A stretch of DNA of 38,849 nucleotides from Ruegeria sp. HKCCD8929 (GTDB taxonomy: Bacteria; Pseudomonadota; Alphaproteobacteria; Rhodobacterales; Rhodobacteraceae), in NCBI RefSeq assembly GCF_013031405.1, contig NZ_WPZY01000030.1, positions 1 through 38,849 of the forward strand. The letters are read 5' to 3'. The notes under the pieces were generated by a model that made no database searches, was not told where the DNA came from, and was given only the letters and a program-made list of their open reading frames with translations. The position numbers and the translations under genes are program-made. Below, one piece after another: positions 7,787 through 16,305 of the stretch (position 1 is its first letter; every line of letters starts with the position of its first letter).

Positions 7787-9064
7787 TCAGAACGAGACGG
7801 TCAGGCCGACACCGGCGCGCAGCCCCTCTTTCATCTCCGCGCGATCCAGTTCGAACCCCTGATGCGCGATGATCCCGTCCACCCGGATGCGGTCGAACTG
7901 CTTGGAGATGCCGACGGTGGCCAGCATACCGCTGGTCCGGGTCGAGCTGAGCCGGTGGTTCGGGTCCGAAGTGTCGTTGACCAGGTAATGCCCGGCGCTC
8001 CAGTTCAGGGTGAAATCGGCAAACTCGTGGCTGACATAAAGGTTGGTCGACTGCCCCTGCGTGTCCACGGCGGCCCCCATGACCACACCCTTGTTGGCGT
8101 AGGAATAGACACTGTTGTTATAGGCCTCGTTCGGTCCGCAGAAGCCGGCTGCGGACTCGTTGGTCCGGGTGTCCACCGTTTCCACGGTGACATTGGTGGG
8201 GGCGCCAAACAGGCGGGTCTCAAGCTCGACCCCGGCCATGTAGAACCGGCAGGACGGCAGGTTGCCGGATTCGTCCTCGCCCGCGATCTGGCCGTAAAGG
8301 CGCAGGGTGTTGTCGTAGATCGGGAAGCTGTAGGACAGGCCCAGCCCCGCCAGCTGGTTGGCGTTGGCGGCGGGCCCTTCATTGGTGTTGCCGATCAGCA
8401 CGTCCCAGAAGGTGCCCAGACTGTTCGAGAACCCGTCGCCGCCCCATTGCGCGGTGCGGACCAGTTCGATCTCCAGCCCGGTGACCGGCTGAAAGGCAAA
8501 CCGCATTCCCATGAAAAGCGCATCACTTGGCTGGCCCGCGTCATCGGTGGTGCCGACAAAGAACTCGCCGTCCCAGGGGCCCAGCCATTCCAGAACCGGC
8601 ACGTCAAAGGCAGTGGCTTCGGTCTTGGCGATATAGGCCGAATGCATCGCCGGCGCGTTGCGCGACAGAAACAGCGAGCTGTAGCGCGACGGGCCCCAGT
8701 TGCGCAGCCGCTTGGCAACGCCAACCTCCCAGGTGTCGCCCGCAAAGCTGTAGGACAGCTCATAGCGCGGAATGGTGCTGTCGCGCCCGTGCTGCAGCTC
8801 GGCTGCGGTGACATCGAAGGTGAGCTGGCCAAACTGCTGCCGGTAGCGGATGGCGGCCGAGTTGAAGGCGAGATTGCCATATTGCTCGCTCAGCCCCAGA
8901 TAGGGGTCGGTGATGCCGCCCAGATAAAGGCTCAGCCCGTCCTCATCCTGCGCCTGCGCGGACCCGGTGGCCAGCAGAGCCACGGCGCAGGCCGTTCCGA
9001 TGCGCGATCGCAAGGGCCGTTCGGGGCGAAAAACCGGAGACAAGAGACGGGTCAAAGGATGCAT
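7787..9064 (-). CDS. Wzi-like capsule assembly outer-membrane protein
   Basis: A 425-residue predicted outer-membrane beta-barrel. The signal peptide ends in ALLATGSAQA before QDEDG, cleavage near residue 39. Many alternating hydrophobic strands follow, ending in aromatic/hydrophobic GVGLTVSF, and the segment LRNWGPSRYSSLFLSRNAPAM matches the conserved region of the Wzi (capsule assembly) family. In Escherichia coli Wzi anchors exported capsule to the outer face of the outer membrane as a lectin-like barrel. ATG 9064 with AGGA just ahead was chosen; an in-frame ATG at 9103 would give a less typical signal peptide. The gene stands 128 bases behind the dehydratase gene and directly ahead of manC. 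Confidence 0.8.
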   Translation of the reverse strand: MHPLTRLLSPVFRPERPLRSRIGTACAVALLATGSAQAQDEDGLSLYLGGITDPYLGLSEQYGNLAFNSAAIRYRQQFGQLTFDVTAAELQHGRDSTIPRYELSYSFAGDTWEVGVAKRLRNWGPSRYSSLFLSRNAPAMHSAYIAKTEATAFDVPVLEWLGPWDGEFFVGTTDDAGQPSDALFMGMRFAFQPVTGLEIELVRTAQWGGDGFSNSLGTFWDVLIGNTNEGPAANANQLAGLGLSYSFPIYDNTLRLYGQIAGEDESGNLPSCRFYMAGVELETRLFGAPTNVTVETVDTRTNESAAGFCGPNEAYNNSVYSYANKGVVMGAAVDTQGQSTNLYVSHEFADFTLNWSAGHYLVNDTSDPNHRLSSTRTSGMLATVGISKQFDRIRVDGIIAHQGFELDRAEMKEGLRAGVGLTVSF

Positions 9065-9192
9065 TTTCCTGCTCGCAAACTGTTTTGGGCAATCGGGCCA
9101 CATGCCTTATCCCCCGTTTTTGTCGGGCATCCAAGCGGTTTCGCCGGGCCCCGGGTCCACATTCCGGCCACCTGTGGCTGTCCTGCCGGGCG

Positions 9193-11064
9193 TCAGCGGA
9201 TACCGGCCTGCGGCGTGTCGGTATAGCCCTCGACCCAGCGGCGGACCATCCGGCGCGCATCCTCTTCATCGCTGGCGGCCAGCGCATGGCGCAGCCCGCG
9301 CAGCAGCGTGGCCACCTCGATCTCGGAGAGCCGCTCTTCCTGCGCGCAGAAGATCTTGGGATGGCGGGTGCCGGTCAGATCGCCGGTCAGCGTCAGTTCC
9401 TCTTCCATCTTCTCGCCGGGGCGCAGGCCGATGATCTCGATGGCGATATCGCCATCGGGGGTGTCGGCATCCCGCACGGTATAGCCCGCGCTCTGGATCA
9501 CCTGGCGGGCCAGTTGCAGGATCGGCACCGGCTCGCCCATATCCAGCACAAAGACCTCGCCGCCCCTGGCCTCGGCGCCTGCGGTCAGCACCAGCTGCAC
9601 CGCCTCGCGGATGGTCATGAAATAGCGTTTGACCGCCGGATCGGTCACGGTGACCGGGCCGCCGCGGCTGATCTGGTCCTGAAACAGCGGCACCACGGAA
9701 CCGCTTGATCCCAGCACATTGCCGAACCGGACCATGGTAAAGACTGTCTGCGCGTGCCGCGTGGCCAGATCCTGCACCACCAGCTCGGCCATCCGTTTGG
9801 AGGCGCCCATCACATTGGTCGGGCGCACCGCCTTGTCCGAGGAAATCAGGATGAACCGTTCCACCCCGGCCCGGGCGGCCTCATGCGCCAGCGTCTGGGT
9901 GCCGAAGACATTGTTGGCCAGCCCCGGCAGCGGGTTGGCCTCGACCAACGGCACATGTTTGTAGGCGGCAGCGTGCAGCACCACCTGCACGCCATGTTCG
10001 GTTAGCACCTTGCGCACCTGACGCGGATCGGTGACCGAGCCCAGCACCGGCACCACCTCGACGCCGGTGCCTTCGGTCAGCTGTTCCAGCTCCTGATGCA
10101 CGTTGTAAAGCGCCAGTTCGGAAAGCTCATAAAGCACCAGCCTGGCCGGGCGGCAGGCCAGCACCTGCCGGCACAGCTCGGAGCCGATCGAGCCGCCCGC
10201 GCCCGAGACCAGAACCACCCGGCTCGCATAGCTGCCGCAGGCCCGGTCCAGCGTCACGTCGCGCGCCTCGCGGCCCAGGAAGTTTTGCGGTGCCACCGGG
10301 GTCAGCTTGTCCACCAGCGCCTCTTCCCCGACGAGTTGTGCGAAGCTGGGCAGTGCCTGCACCTCAAGCCCCAGCTTCTGCAGCCGCTTGATGATCTGAG
10401 CCTGTTTCGGCTGGCTCTGCGACGGCATCGCCAGCAGCACCCGCTTGATGTCACGGTCCGCCACGATCTCGGCGATGCGGGCGGGCGGGAAGACCTGCAA
10501 CCCCTCAAGCCGCATCCCCTGCAGCGAGGTGTTGTCGTCGACAAAGGCCAGCGGATCGATGCTCTGATGTGCCTTGAGCGCCTTGGCCAGCTGGGTGCCG
10601 GTGGCACCCGCGCCGTAGATCAGCACCCGCCGGTTCGGCTGTGCCCGGCGGTAGATCATGGTCACGGTCTGGTACATCACGACCCGCGCCGCCACCATGA
10701 GCAGGAAATAGATGATGCCGAACATCACATGGGTGCCCGGCGGCAGGTCCGGCCCCATCAGCCCGGTCAGCAGGGCCGAGGCCCCGGCCAGCCCCAGCGC
10801 CAGCACCGCCGCCAGCCCCACCGCGTGGCGTTCGAACGAGACCAGCTGGATCTGCGGCAGCCCCAGCCACAGCGACAGCCCCCCGGCCACCGCCACCAGA
10901 TAGGGCAGCACCGGCAGCGTCATGGCCAGCGTGTCCAGCGGCCCGGTGGGCAGCGACTGCACCGTATAGGTAAAGAACAACGCCACCGGGATCAGGCCGA
11001 GATCGATGGCCAGAAAGATGCGCGCCTTCTGCTTGCGGCTCAGAGCGCTGAGAAATTCATACAT
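9193..11064 (-). CDS. WbpM/CapD-type membrane NDP-HexNAc 4,6-dehydratase
   Basis: A 623-residue protein with four predicted transmembrane segments in the first 135 residues, a first Rossmann loop YGAGATGTQLA near 148, and the catalytic SDR domain beginning VSGAGGSIGSELCRQV near 288. The catalytic motif SSDKAVRPTNVMGASKRMAE (around 405-421) has Met in place of the usual Tyr of YxxxK, which is characteristic of the large inverting WbpM/PglF dehydratases. These convert UDP-GlcNAc to a UDP-4-keto-6-deoxy-HexNAc at the inner membrane. The reductase at 12998 and the phosphoglycosyl transferase at 12384 are the natural next steps. ATG 11064 was chosen because the upstream in-frame start adds an unlikely His/Gly-rich leader. 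Confidence 0.88.
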   Translation of the reverse strand: MYEFLSALSRKQKARIFLAIDLGLIPVALFFTYTVQSLPTGPLDTLAMTLPVLPYLVAVAGGLSLWLGLPQIQLVSFERHAVGLAAVLALGLAGASALLTGLMGPDLPPGTHVMFGIIYFLLMVAARVVMYQTVTMIYRRAQPNRRVLIYGAGATGTQLAKALKAHQSIDPLAFVDDNTSLQGMRLEGLQVFPPARIAEIVADRDIKRVLLAMPSQSQPKQAQIIKRLQKLGLEVQALPSFAQLVGEEALVDKLTPVAPQNFLGREARDVTLDRACGSYASRVVLVSGAGGSIGSELCRQVLACRPARLVLYELSELALYNVHQELEQLTEGTGVEVVPVLGSVTDPRQVRKVLTEHGVQVVLHAAAYKHVPLVEANPLPGLANNVFGTQTLAHEAARAGVERFILISSDKAVRPTNVMGASKRMAELVVQDLATRHAQTVFTMVRFGNVLGSSGSVVPLFQDQISRGGPVTVTDPAVKRYFMTIREAVQLVLTAGAEARGGEVFVLDMGEPVPILQLARQVIQSAGYTVRDADTPDGDIAIEIIGLRPGEKMEEELTLTGDLTGTRHPKIFCAQEERLSEIEVATLLRGLRHALAASDEEDARRMVRRWVEGYTDTPQAGIR

Positions 11065-11223
11065 CCGGAGGCTGTCCCTCGTGACACGTCCATGGCCCTT
11101 ATGTCCGTGACCGGCGCCGGAACGCATCCCTGCCACAGGTTGAAAAGGACCGTTTCACCTCTACCGCAAATCCCGAGACGGGGCCAATGCACACCCGGCA
11201 AAAAGCCGCCACTGTTGCCTTAT

Positions 11224-11321
11224 AGCGTTTCGGGAAAAACTTGAATCACCAATACCCTGCCGCGCTTCGCGCTCTCGGGATATTGGCGATCAACGATGTG
11301 TCAGGTATTTCCCGAAACGCT
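11224..11321. repeat. 98-bp nested inverted repeat
   Basis: Outer arms AGCGTTTCGGGAAA (11224-11237) and TTTCCCGAAACGCT (11308-11321) are perfect 14-base complements. Inside them CCAATACCC (11249-11257) pairs with GGGATATTGG (11277-11286) with one bulged base, and a CGCG-CTT-CGCG mini-hairpin (11261-11271) sits in the centre. It lies between the galU stop and the dehydratase start. It could be a transcription terminator/attenuator for galU or a small MITE-like element; a target-site duplication is not clear. Confidence 0.7.
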
Positions 11322-11364
11322 TTAGTGAACCTCTTGAAAAGACATGAAGCTTGCGGGCCCGGCG

Positions 11365-12258
11365 TTACTGGGCCGCCTGCGCGCTCTGAAGAACCTGCTG
11401 GAGATAAGAACTCAGATCGTCGCGCAGATCGTCGCGGGCCAGGGCAAAGGCCACGGTGGCCTGCAGGAATCCCGCTTTTGAGCCGCAATCGAAACGCTGG
11501 CCGCGGAAGCGGTAGCCATAGACCGGGTTGTCGCTGCCGATATCCTCGGCGATCGCGTCGGTCAGCTGGATCTCGCCGCCGGCGCCCGATTTCATCCGGC
11601 TGAGATTGCGCAGCACCGACGGGGCCAGGATATAGCGGCCGATCACCGCCAGATTCGAGGGCGCTTCTTCCTGTTTGGGCTTTTCCACCATGCCCTTGAC
11701 CGAAACGACCGATCCCATGTCCTGCGCCACGTCGAGCACACCGTAAGAGCTGGCCTTTTCGGGGGGCACTTCCATCGCGGCGACCATGTTGCCGCCGGTT
11801 TCCTCATAGGCCTCGACCATCTGCTGCAGGCAGGGCTGTTCGGCGGCGATCACGTCATCGGGCAGCATCACCGCAAAGGGCTCGTTGGCAATCAGCCGGC
11901 GCGCGCACCAGACCGCATGCCCCAGCCCCAGCGCCCGGTGCTGGCGGATATAGGCGATGGCACCCGATTCCATGTTGGTGGACTCGAGTGTTTCCAGCAG
12001 CTCGTCCTTGCCCTTTTTCCGAAGCTCCTGCTCGAGGGTCAGGTTGTGGTCGAAATAATCCTCGAGCGCGCCCTTGCCGCGCGAGGTGACAAAGATGAAC
12101 TCCTTGATCCCGGCGGCGCGGGCCTCGTCGATGGCGTATTGCACCAGGGGACGGTCGACCAGGGTCATGATCTCTTTCGGGACCGATTTGGTGGCCGGCA
12201 GAAACCGTGTGCCCAGCCCCGCAACCGGGAAAATCGCCTTGGTAACCTTGCGTGTCAT
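11365..12258 (-). CDS. galU: UTP-glucose-1-phosphate uridylyltransferase
   Basis: A 297-residue enzyme of normal GalU length, forming UDP-glucose from glucose-1-phosphate and UTP. It starts TKAIFPVAGLGTRFLPATKS, with the G-x-G-T-R nucleotide loop, followed by SVPKEIMTLVDRPLVQYAIDEA. VMLPDD near residue 130 carries a metal-binding Asp, and VEKP at about 190 is the sugar-phosphate contact. The product serves ugd at 23903 and glycosyltransferases. It sits between the phosphoglycosyl transferase and the dehydratase genes, with spacers of 125 and about 300 bases, so it may have its own promoter. Confidence 0.95.
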   Translation of the reverse strand: MTRKVTKAIFPVAGLGTRFLPATKSVPKEIMTLVDRPLVQYAIDEARAAGIKEFIFVTSRGKGALEDYFDHNLTLEQELRKKGKDELLETLESTNMESGAIAYIRQHRALGLGHAVWCARRLIANEPFAVMLPDDVIAAEQPCLQQMVEAYEETGGNMVAAMEVPPEKASSYGVLDVAQDMGSVVSVKGMVEKPKQEEAPSNLAVIGRYILAPSVLRNLSRMKSGAGGEIQLTDAIAEDIGSDNPVYGYRFRGQRFDCGSKAGFLQATVAFALARDDLRDDLSSYLQQVLQSAQAAQ

Positions 12259-12310
12259 GATGCTCTCAAATCCAACTCTTTGCTGTGTCAGCCCCTGAAC
12301 CTGGTTTCCC

Positions 12311-12340
12311 GTAATAGGCGCGAAACGATATATGAATCAA
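12311..12340 (-). promoter_or_regulatory. Candidate galU promoter
   Basis: On the minus strand TTGATT (12335-12340) is followed after 17 bases by CTATTA (12312-12317), about 55 bases ahead of the galU start, within an AT-richer part of the spacer. This fits a sigma-70-like pattern only loosely. Confidence 0.3.
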
Positions 12341-12383
12341 TGTTACCGGCTCTGGATTTTTCCCCCCGGCGGAAAACCGGTCA

Positions 12384-13001
12384 TTACCCCCGGTTCCGGC
12401 GAAACAAATTGCCGATCGTCTGAAATACCAGGTCGAAATCATAGCACATGCACTGGTGTTTCTGATAGATCAGATCCAGCCGCGCCTTGGCGGGCACGCA
12501 GACGCGGGAATAGACCGCGTCGGTTTCTTCGCGCGTGCGGCAGCGCGACAACAGCGCCGCCTCGTGTTTGTGATAGGTGATCGAGGCCAGCCCGGTGACC
12601 CCGGGCCGCGATTTCAGCACCTGGGCGTAAAGCTCGGGGTTCTGCTCGACATATTGGCGCAGGGGCGGGCGCGGGCCGACAAAACTCAGATCCCCCTTGA
12701 GGATGTTCCAGAGCTGCGGAAACTCGTCCAGCCGTTTTGACCGCAGCCAGGCCCCGGTGCGGGTGATCCGCGCACTCTTGTCGCCGCCCGAGACGCCGCT
12801 GTCGGTGTCGACCACGGTCATGGTGCGCAGCTTCCACAGGGAAAAGGGCTTATCCACGCCCTTCATCCGCTCGGCCACGTAAAAGATCGGGCGGCCCTCT
12901 TTCAGCAGCAGCCACAGCAGAAGGCCCAGCAGAACCGGGCCCAGGATCACCACCAGAAGCGCGGCGAAGAACAGGTCGAACAGACGTTTGCTCCAGGTCA
13001 T
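12384..13001 (-). CDS. Monotopic phosphoglycosyl transferase (undecaprenyl-phosphate sugar transferase)
   Basis: A 205-residue member of the bacterial sugar transferase family, the small PglC-like form that has only the catalytic core. It has an N-terminal membrane-inserted helix (KRLFDLFFAALLVVILGPVL), then KLRTM, the catalytic Asp-Glu pair in RSKRLDEFPQLWNILKGD, LSFVGPRPPL, and RPGVTGLASI. It would transfer a sugar-1-phosphate from a UDP-sugar to undecaprenyl phosphate at the inner membrane and so start repeat-unit or primer synthesis. The ATG at 13001 overlaps the upstream reductase stop (ATGA), which suggests both work on the same sugar. A GTG at 13019 is a less likely start. Confidence 0.9.
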   Translation of the reverse strand: MTWSKRLFDLFFAALLVVILGPVLLGLLLWLLLKEGRPIFYVAERMKGVDKPFSLWKLRTMTVVDTDSGVSGGDKSARITRTGAWLRSKRLDEFPQLWNILKGDLSFVGPRPPLRQYVEQNPELYAQVLKSRPGVTGLASITYHKHEAALLSRCRTREETDAVYSRVCVPAKARLDLIYQKHQCMCYDFDLVFQTIGNLFRRNRG

Positions 13002-13822
13002 GCCCGAACGTCCTGCCACTCCCTGACAATGGTTTCCGGATGGCTGTCGGTTTCCCCGAACGGGTTCACGTCCTCAAGCCGCGTGGTGGACAGGCGCACC
13101 TCGGCGATGGCGCTTTCGGGGGCGGGGCGCGGGGTCCATTCCAGACCGGCGGCATCCAGGAGCGCGCCCATCTCGACCGCGCCGGGCGCGGCCAGGTTCA
13201 TCACTTTGGGCAGTTCGGGTGTATGCACCAGATCCCACAGGACCCGGGCCAGCGTCACCGGGCCGATATAGCTGCGGCGCGGGGTGCTGCCATCGGGAAA
13301 GCGGTCCAGCTTGAAACCCGGCTGCCAGCCGCCCAGGATCGCGTCGCTGCCCGCCACGTTGCCGATCCTCAGGCAGGTCACCGACACACCCAGGGCCTCG
13401 GCCAGGGCGACCGCCTGTTCCTCCATCACCGCTTTCGAGCGGCCATATTCCGCCACCGGCGCCGGGGGTGTTTCCTCGGTCAGTATCCCCGGGCGGGCGC
13501 CATAGACCGCCGCCGACGAGGCCAGCAGAACCCGCACCCCGGCCGACGCACCGGCCCGGACCGCGGCGATGGCCAGGCGGCGATTGTCTTCCATTTCGTC
13601 GCTGCGGCCCGGCACCGCACCGGCCAGGCACAGGATGGTGCCGCAACCGGAAGCTGCGCGCGTCAGTGCCCCGGGTTCGGAGAGTGGATCCAGCACATAC
13701 CAGCCGGGGCCGGGCTGCGGGCGGCGGGCCTGCCAGCGCGCCGATCCGTCAGGCCAGCGTTTGCGCAGAACCTCGCCCAGACGCCCCGTTGCGCCAAGAA
13801 CCAAAGTTTCCGAAATTCCCAT
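12998..13822 (-). CDS. NAD(P)-dependent sugar-nucleotide epimerase/reductase
   Basis: A 274-residue extended-SDR protein. The Rossmann loop LVLGATGRLGEVL is at residues 7-19, the strand LLASSAAVYG carries the catalytic Ser, and YGRSKAVMEE carries the YxxxK pair. It is shorter than hexose epimerases (about 330 residues), which fits the 4-keto reductases of QuiNAc/FucNAc pathways. Coupled by ATGA to the phosphoglycosyl transferase and near the WbpM-type dehydratase, it may reduce UDP-4-keto-6-deoxy-HexNAc, as WreQ is proposed to do in Rhizobium etli. That step is inferred. It is divergent from the wza-like gene, with 91 bases between the starts. Confidence 0.8.
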   Translation of the reverse strand: MGISETLVLGATGRLGEVLRKRWPDGSARWQARRPQPGPGWYVLDPLSEPGALTRAASGCGTILCLAGAVPGRSDEMEDNRRLAIAAVRAGASAGVRVLLASSAAVYGARPGILTEETPPAPVAEYGRSKAVMEEQAVALAEALGVSVTCLRIGNVAGSDAILGGWQPGFKLDRFPDGSTPRRSYIGPVTLARVLWDLVHTPELPKVMNLAAPGAVEMGALLDAAGLEWTPRPAPESAIAEVRLSTTRLEDVNPFGETDSHPETIVREWQDVRA

Positions 13823-13839
13823 CTATATTCTTGTTCCGG

Positions 13840-13867
13840 TTGACCGAGTGTTCTTGGGCAGTATCTT
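13840..13867 (+). promoter_or_regulatory. Candidate promoter of the wza-like gene
   Basis: TTGACC (13840-13845), a 16-base spacer and TATCTT (13862-13867) lie in the 91-base divergent spacer about 45 bases ahead of ATG 13914. The -35 match is good and the -10 weak. Confidence 0.35.
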
Positions 13868-13913
13868 GCGACGACGAAAAAACCAAGCCGTTTCGCAACT
13901 GGACCCTCCATAT

Positions 13914-15035
13914 ATGCGCTTACTGTCTCACATATACGTCGCCATGAGCGTTGTCTCGCTCATGGCAGGGTGCAGCAACCTGCCCGGGGGCGCCCCGGTC
14001 AGCCGGGACATCCTGAAACAGGCCAGCGCCGAAAGCCCGGATTTCGCGCTTTACCCGGTCACCCGCGCCTTTTTGCCCGCCGTGAGCCACTGGCCCCCCA
14101 CCGGCAAGCAGGAGAACCTGCGCTGGATCGGCACCAGCCAGGGCGCCAAGACCCAGATCATCCAGCCCGGCGACCTGCTGTCGCTGCGCATCTGGGACAG
14201 TTCCGACAATTCTCTGCTGACCGCCCTCGATGAAAAGGACGTGCAGCTGCAAGAGGTCAAGGTGGCCTCGAACGGCACCATCTTCATGCCCTATGTGGGC
14301 AGCATCAGCGTCATCGGCCTGACCCCGGATCTGGCCCGGGAAGAGCTGCAATCGGCGCTCGAGGCGATCGTGCCCTCGGCGCAGCTCCAGCTCAACATGG
14401 CCGAGGGGCGCAACAACTCGGTCGATCTGGTCAGCGGTGTGGCCCAGCCCGGCACCTATCCGATGCCGAACCGGAATTATACGGTTTTGGGTCTCATTTC
14501 CGCGGGCGGCGGCATCAACGCAGGCCTCAACAACCCGCAGATTCGGCTGATTCGAGGTGGCCAGCTTTATGGAACATCCGTAGATCGGCTGCTGAACAAT
14601 CCGCGCCTCAACACACTGCTCAGGGGCGGCGATCAGGTCTTTGTCGAAGAGGATGAGCGCTATTTCCTGTCCTTCGGGGCCGCCGGAACCGAAGCGCTGC
14701 ATATCTTCAGCAAGGACGAGGTCTCGGCCATGGATGCGGTGTCTATCATGGGCGGGCTGCAGGACAGCAAGGCCGATCCCGGCGGGCTGCTGATCCTGCG
14801 CGAATACCCGTCTTCGGCGGTGCGGGCGGATACAAGCGGGCCGCAACAGACGCGGGTGGTGTTCTCGGTCAACCTCAACACCGCCGACGGGATCTTTTCG
14901 GCGCGCAAGTTCCAGATCAACCCCGATGACCTGATCATCGCCACCGAGGCCCCGATCAACGATGTGCTGACCGTATCGAACATCGTCGGCAACTTCGTCG
15001 GCGTCTTCAACGCGACGCAGAATCTGGTGGAATAA
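13914..15035 (+). CDS. Wza-type polysaccharide export lipoprotein
   Basis: A 373-residue outer-membrane polysaccharide export protein. From ATG 13914 it has a lipoprotein signal peptide with lipobox LMAGC, acylated Cys at residue 21. IQPGDLLSLRIWD opens the Poly_export (PES) domain, and SLBB-like segments follow (VSGVAQPGTYPMPNRNYTVLGLISAGGGIN and a later LSFGAAGTEALHIFSKDE). It is predicted to form the octameric outer-membrane channel for capsule export. The open frame extends upstream to 13569, but that part is antisense to the reductase gene and lacks a signal peptide. Its end overlaps the convergent GT4 gene by 29 bases. Confidence 0.88.
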   Translation: MRLLSHIYVAMSVVSLMAGCSNLPGGAPVSRDILKQASAESPDFALYPVTRAFLPAVSHWPPTGKQENLRWIGTSQGAKTQIIQPGDLLSLRIWDSSDNSLLTALDEKDVQLQEVKVASNGTIFMPYVGSISVIGLTPDLAREELQSALEAIVPSAQLQLNMAEGRNNSVDLVSGVAQPGTYPMPNRNYTVLGLISAGGGINAGLNNPQIRLIRGGQLYGTSVDRLLNNPRLNTLLRGGDQVFVEEDERYFLSFGAAGTEALHIFSKDEVSAMDAVSIMGGLQDSKADPGGLLILREYPSSAVRADTSGPQQTRVVFSVNLNTADGIFSARKFQINPDDLIIATEAPINDVLTVSNIVGNFVGVFNATQNLVE

Positions 15036-16305
15036 GACCGGCCCCCACCTTCTGGTCCGGCAGCACGATCCGGCGCGCCGCCGGAACCAGGCTGTTCATC
15101 CGCGCCACATGCTCGGGCAGGCAGCGGCTGAGGAAATCGTATTTCTCCACCACATGCGCCCGCGCCGCCCGGCCCAGATGGGCAAAACCGCCCGGGTCGG
15201 TCAGCACCTCGATCACCTGCGCGGCCAGCCTGTCCACGTCGAAGAAATCCACCAGCATCCCGGTCTCGCCATGGGTGACCACCTCGCGCACCGGCGCCAC
15301 GTCCGAGCTGACCACCGTGGCCTGCATCGCCATCGCCTCGAGCAGCGACCAGCTGAGCACGAAGGGCATGGTCAGGTAGATATGGCAGCGGCTCAGCTGC
15401 ACCACCTTGCAGAAATCCGAATAGGGCACCCGGCCCAGGAAATGCACCCTGTCCCAGTCGATCTCGGCGCCGACCTCGGCCTCCATCTCACCGCGCAGCC
15501 CGCCCGGATGCTTGCTGGGCGACCCGTATGAGACTTCGTTGCCGCCCAGCACCAGCACCCGCGCATTGGGCCGGGCCGACAGGATCTTGGGCAGGGCGCG
15601 CATGAAGATGTGGAACCCGCGGGAATGTTCGAGGTTACGGGCCATGTAGGTGAACACCTCGTCCTGCCGCGTCACCGGCCGCTCCAGCCGGGACAGGCCC
15701 AGCGTCACCTCCGGATCCGGGCGCAGCAAATCGGTGCGGATGCCGTCATGGCAGGTGTAGAATTTCGAGTGAAAATGCGCCGGAAAGGTGCCCTTCTGCC
15801 ATTCGGTCGGCACCTGCCCCAGATCCACCGCGTCGAAATTGGCATACGGCACCGTATTGCGTGCCCGCATCAGGAACGGCGCGTGATCCGAGGGCGGATC
15901 AGCGGGGTCGAACCCGACCAGACCGCCCTTCATCCGGTAGAAATATTCAAAGAACCCCAGCACCGGCACATCCGGCCAGATATCCTTGAAAAACAGCAGC
16001 TCGCCCCAGCCGGTATGGCCCAGCACCAGATCCGGACGGAACCCCTCGTCCCGGTCCAGCCGCCGCGCCGCCATCGCCGCGCCGAAACCGGCGCCGGCGG
16101 CCTCTTCCCAGACCTTCGACAACCCGTAAGCATCCGCGGCCGGGGTATGGTGGGCACGGTAGACCACCGATGTGACGCCCGGTATCTCGGGTGCCGGGGT
16201 GCGCTGGGTCAGAAACACCAGCTCATGCCCGCCCTGCGCCGCCAGCCACTGGATCAGTTCGCGGTATTGGCCGGGCATGTTCTGATGCACGAACAGGATT
16301 TTCAT
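15007..16305 (-). CDS. GT4-family glycosyltransferase
   Basis: A 432-residue GT-B enzyme beginning KILFVHQNMPGQYRELIQWL, with an N-terminal GT4 domain and a C-terminal Rossmann unit containing FTYMARNLEHSRGFHIFMRA, RVLVLGGNEVSYGSP and FLGRVPYSDFC. In the region of the EX7E motif it reads MPFVLSWSLLEAMAMQA, keeping the second Glu but not the first. The HLGRAARAHVVEKYDFLSRC end is typical of the family. Its start overlaps the rmlA stop by ATGA, so it is the last gene of the rmlC-B-D-A operon, which makes a rhamnosyltransferase role attractive but unproven. The gene runs convergently into the wza-like gene. Confidence 0.85.
   Translation of the reverse strand: MKILFVHQNMPGQYRELIQWLAAQGGHELVFLTQRTPAPEIPGVTSVVYRAHHTPAADAYGLSKVWEEAAGAGFGAAMAARRLDRDEGFRPDLVLGHTGWGELLFFKDIWPDVPVLGFFEYFYRMKGGLVGFDPADPPSDHAPFLMRARNTVPYANFDAVDLGQVPTEWQKGTFPAHFHSKFYTCHDGIRTDLLRPDPEVTLGLSRLERPVTRQDEVFTYMARNLEHSRGFHIFMRALPKILSARPNARVLVLGGNEVSYGSPSKHPGGLRGEMEAEVGAEIDWDRVHFLGRVPYSDFCKVVQLSRCHIYLTMPFVLSWSLLEAMAMQATVVSSDVAPVREVVTHGETGMLVDFFDVDRLAAQVIEVLTDPGGFAHLGRAARAHVVEKYDFLSRCLPEHVARMNSLVPAARRIVLPDQKVGAGLIPPDSASR

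Noticed and set aside
7769..9226. Long plus-strand open frame
   Set aside because: Antisense to the Wzi-like barrel gene, which has a signal peptide and conserved family region.
13569..13913. Longer start for the wza-like gene
   Set aside because: The extension overlaps the divergent reductase gene and would hide the lipoprotein signal peptide that begins at ATG 13914.
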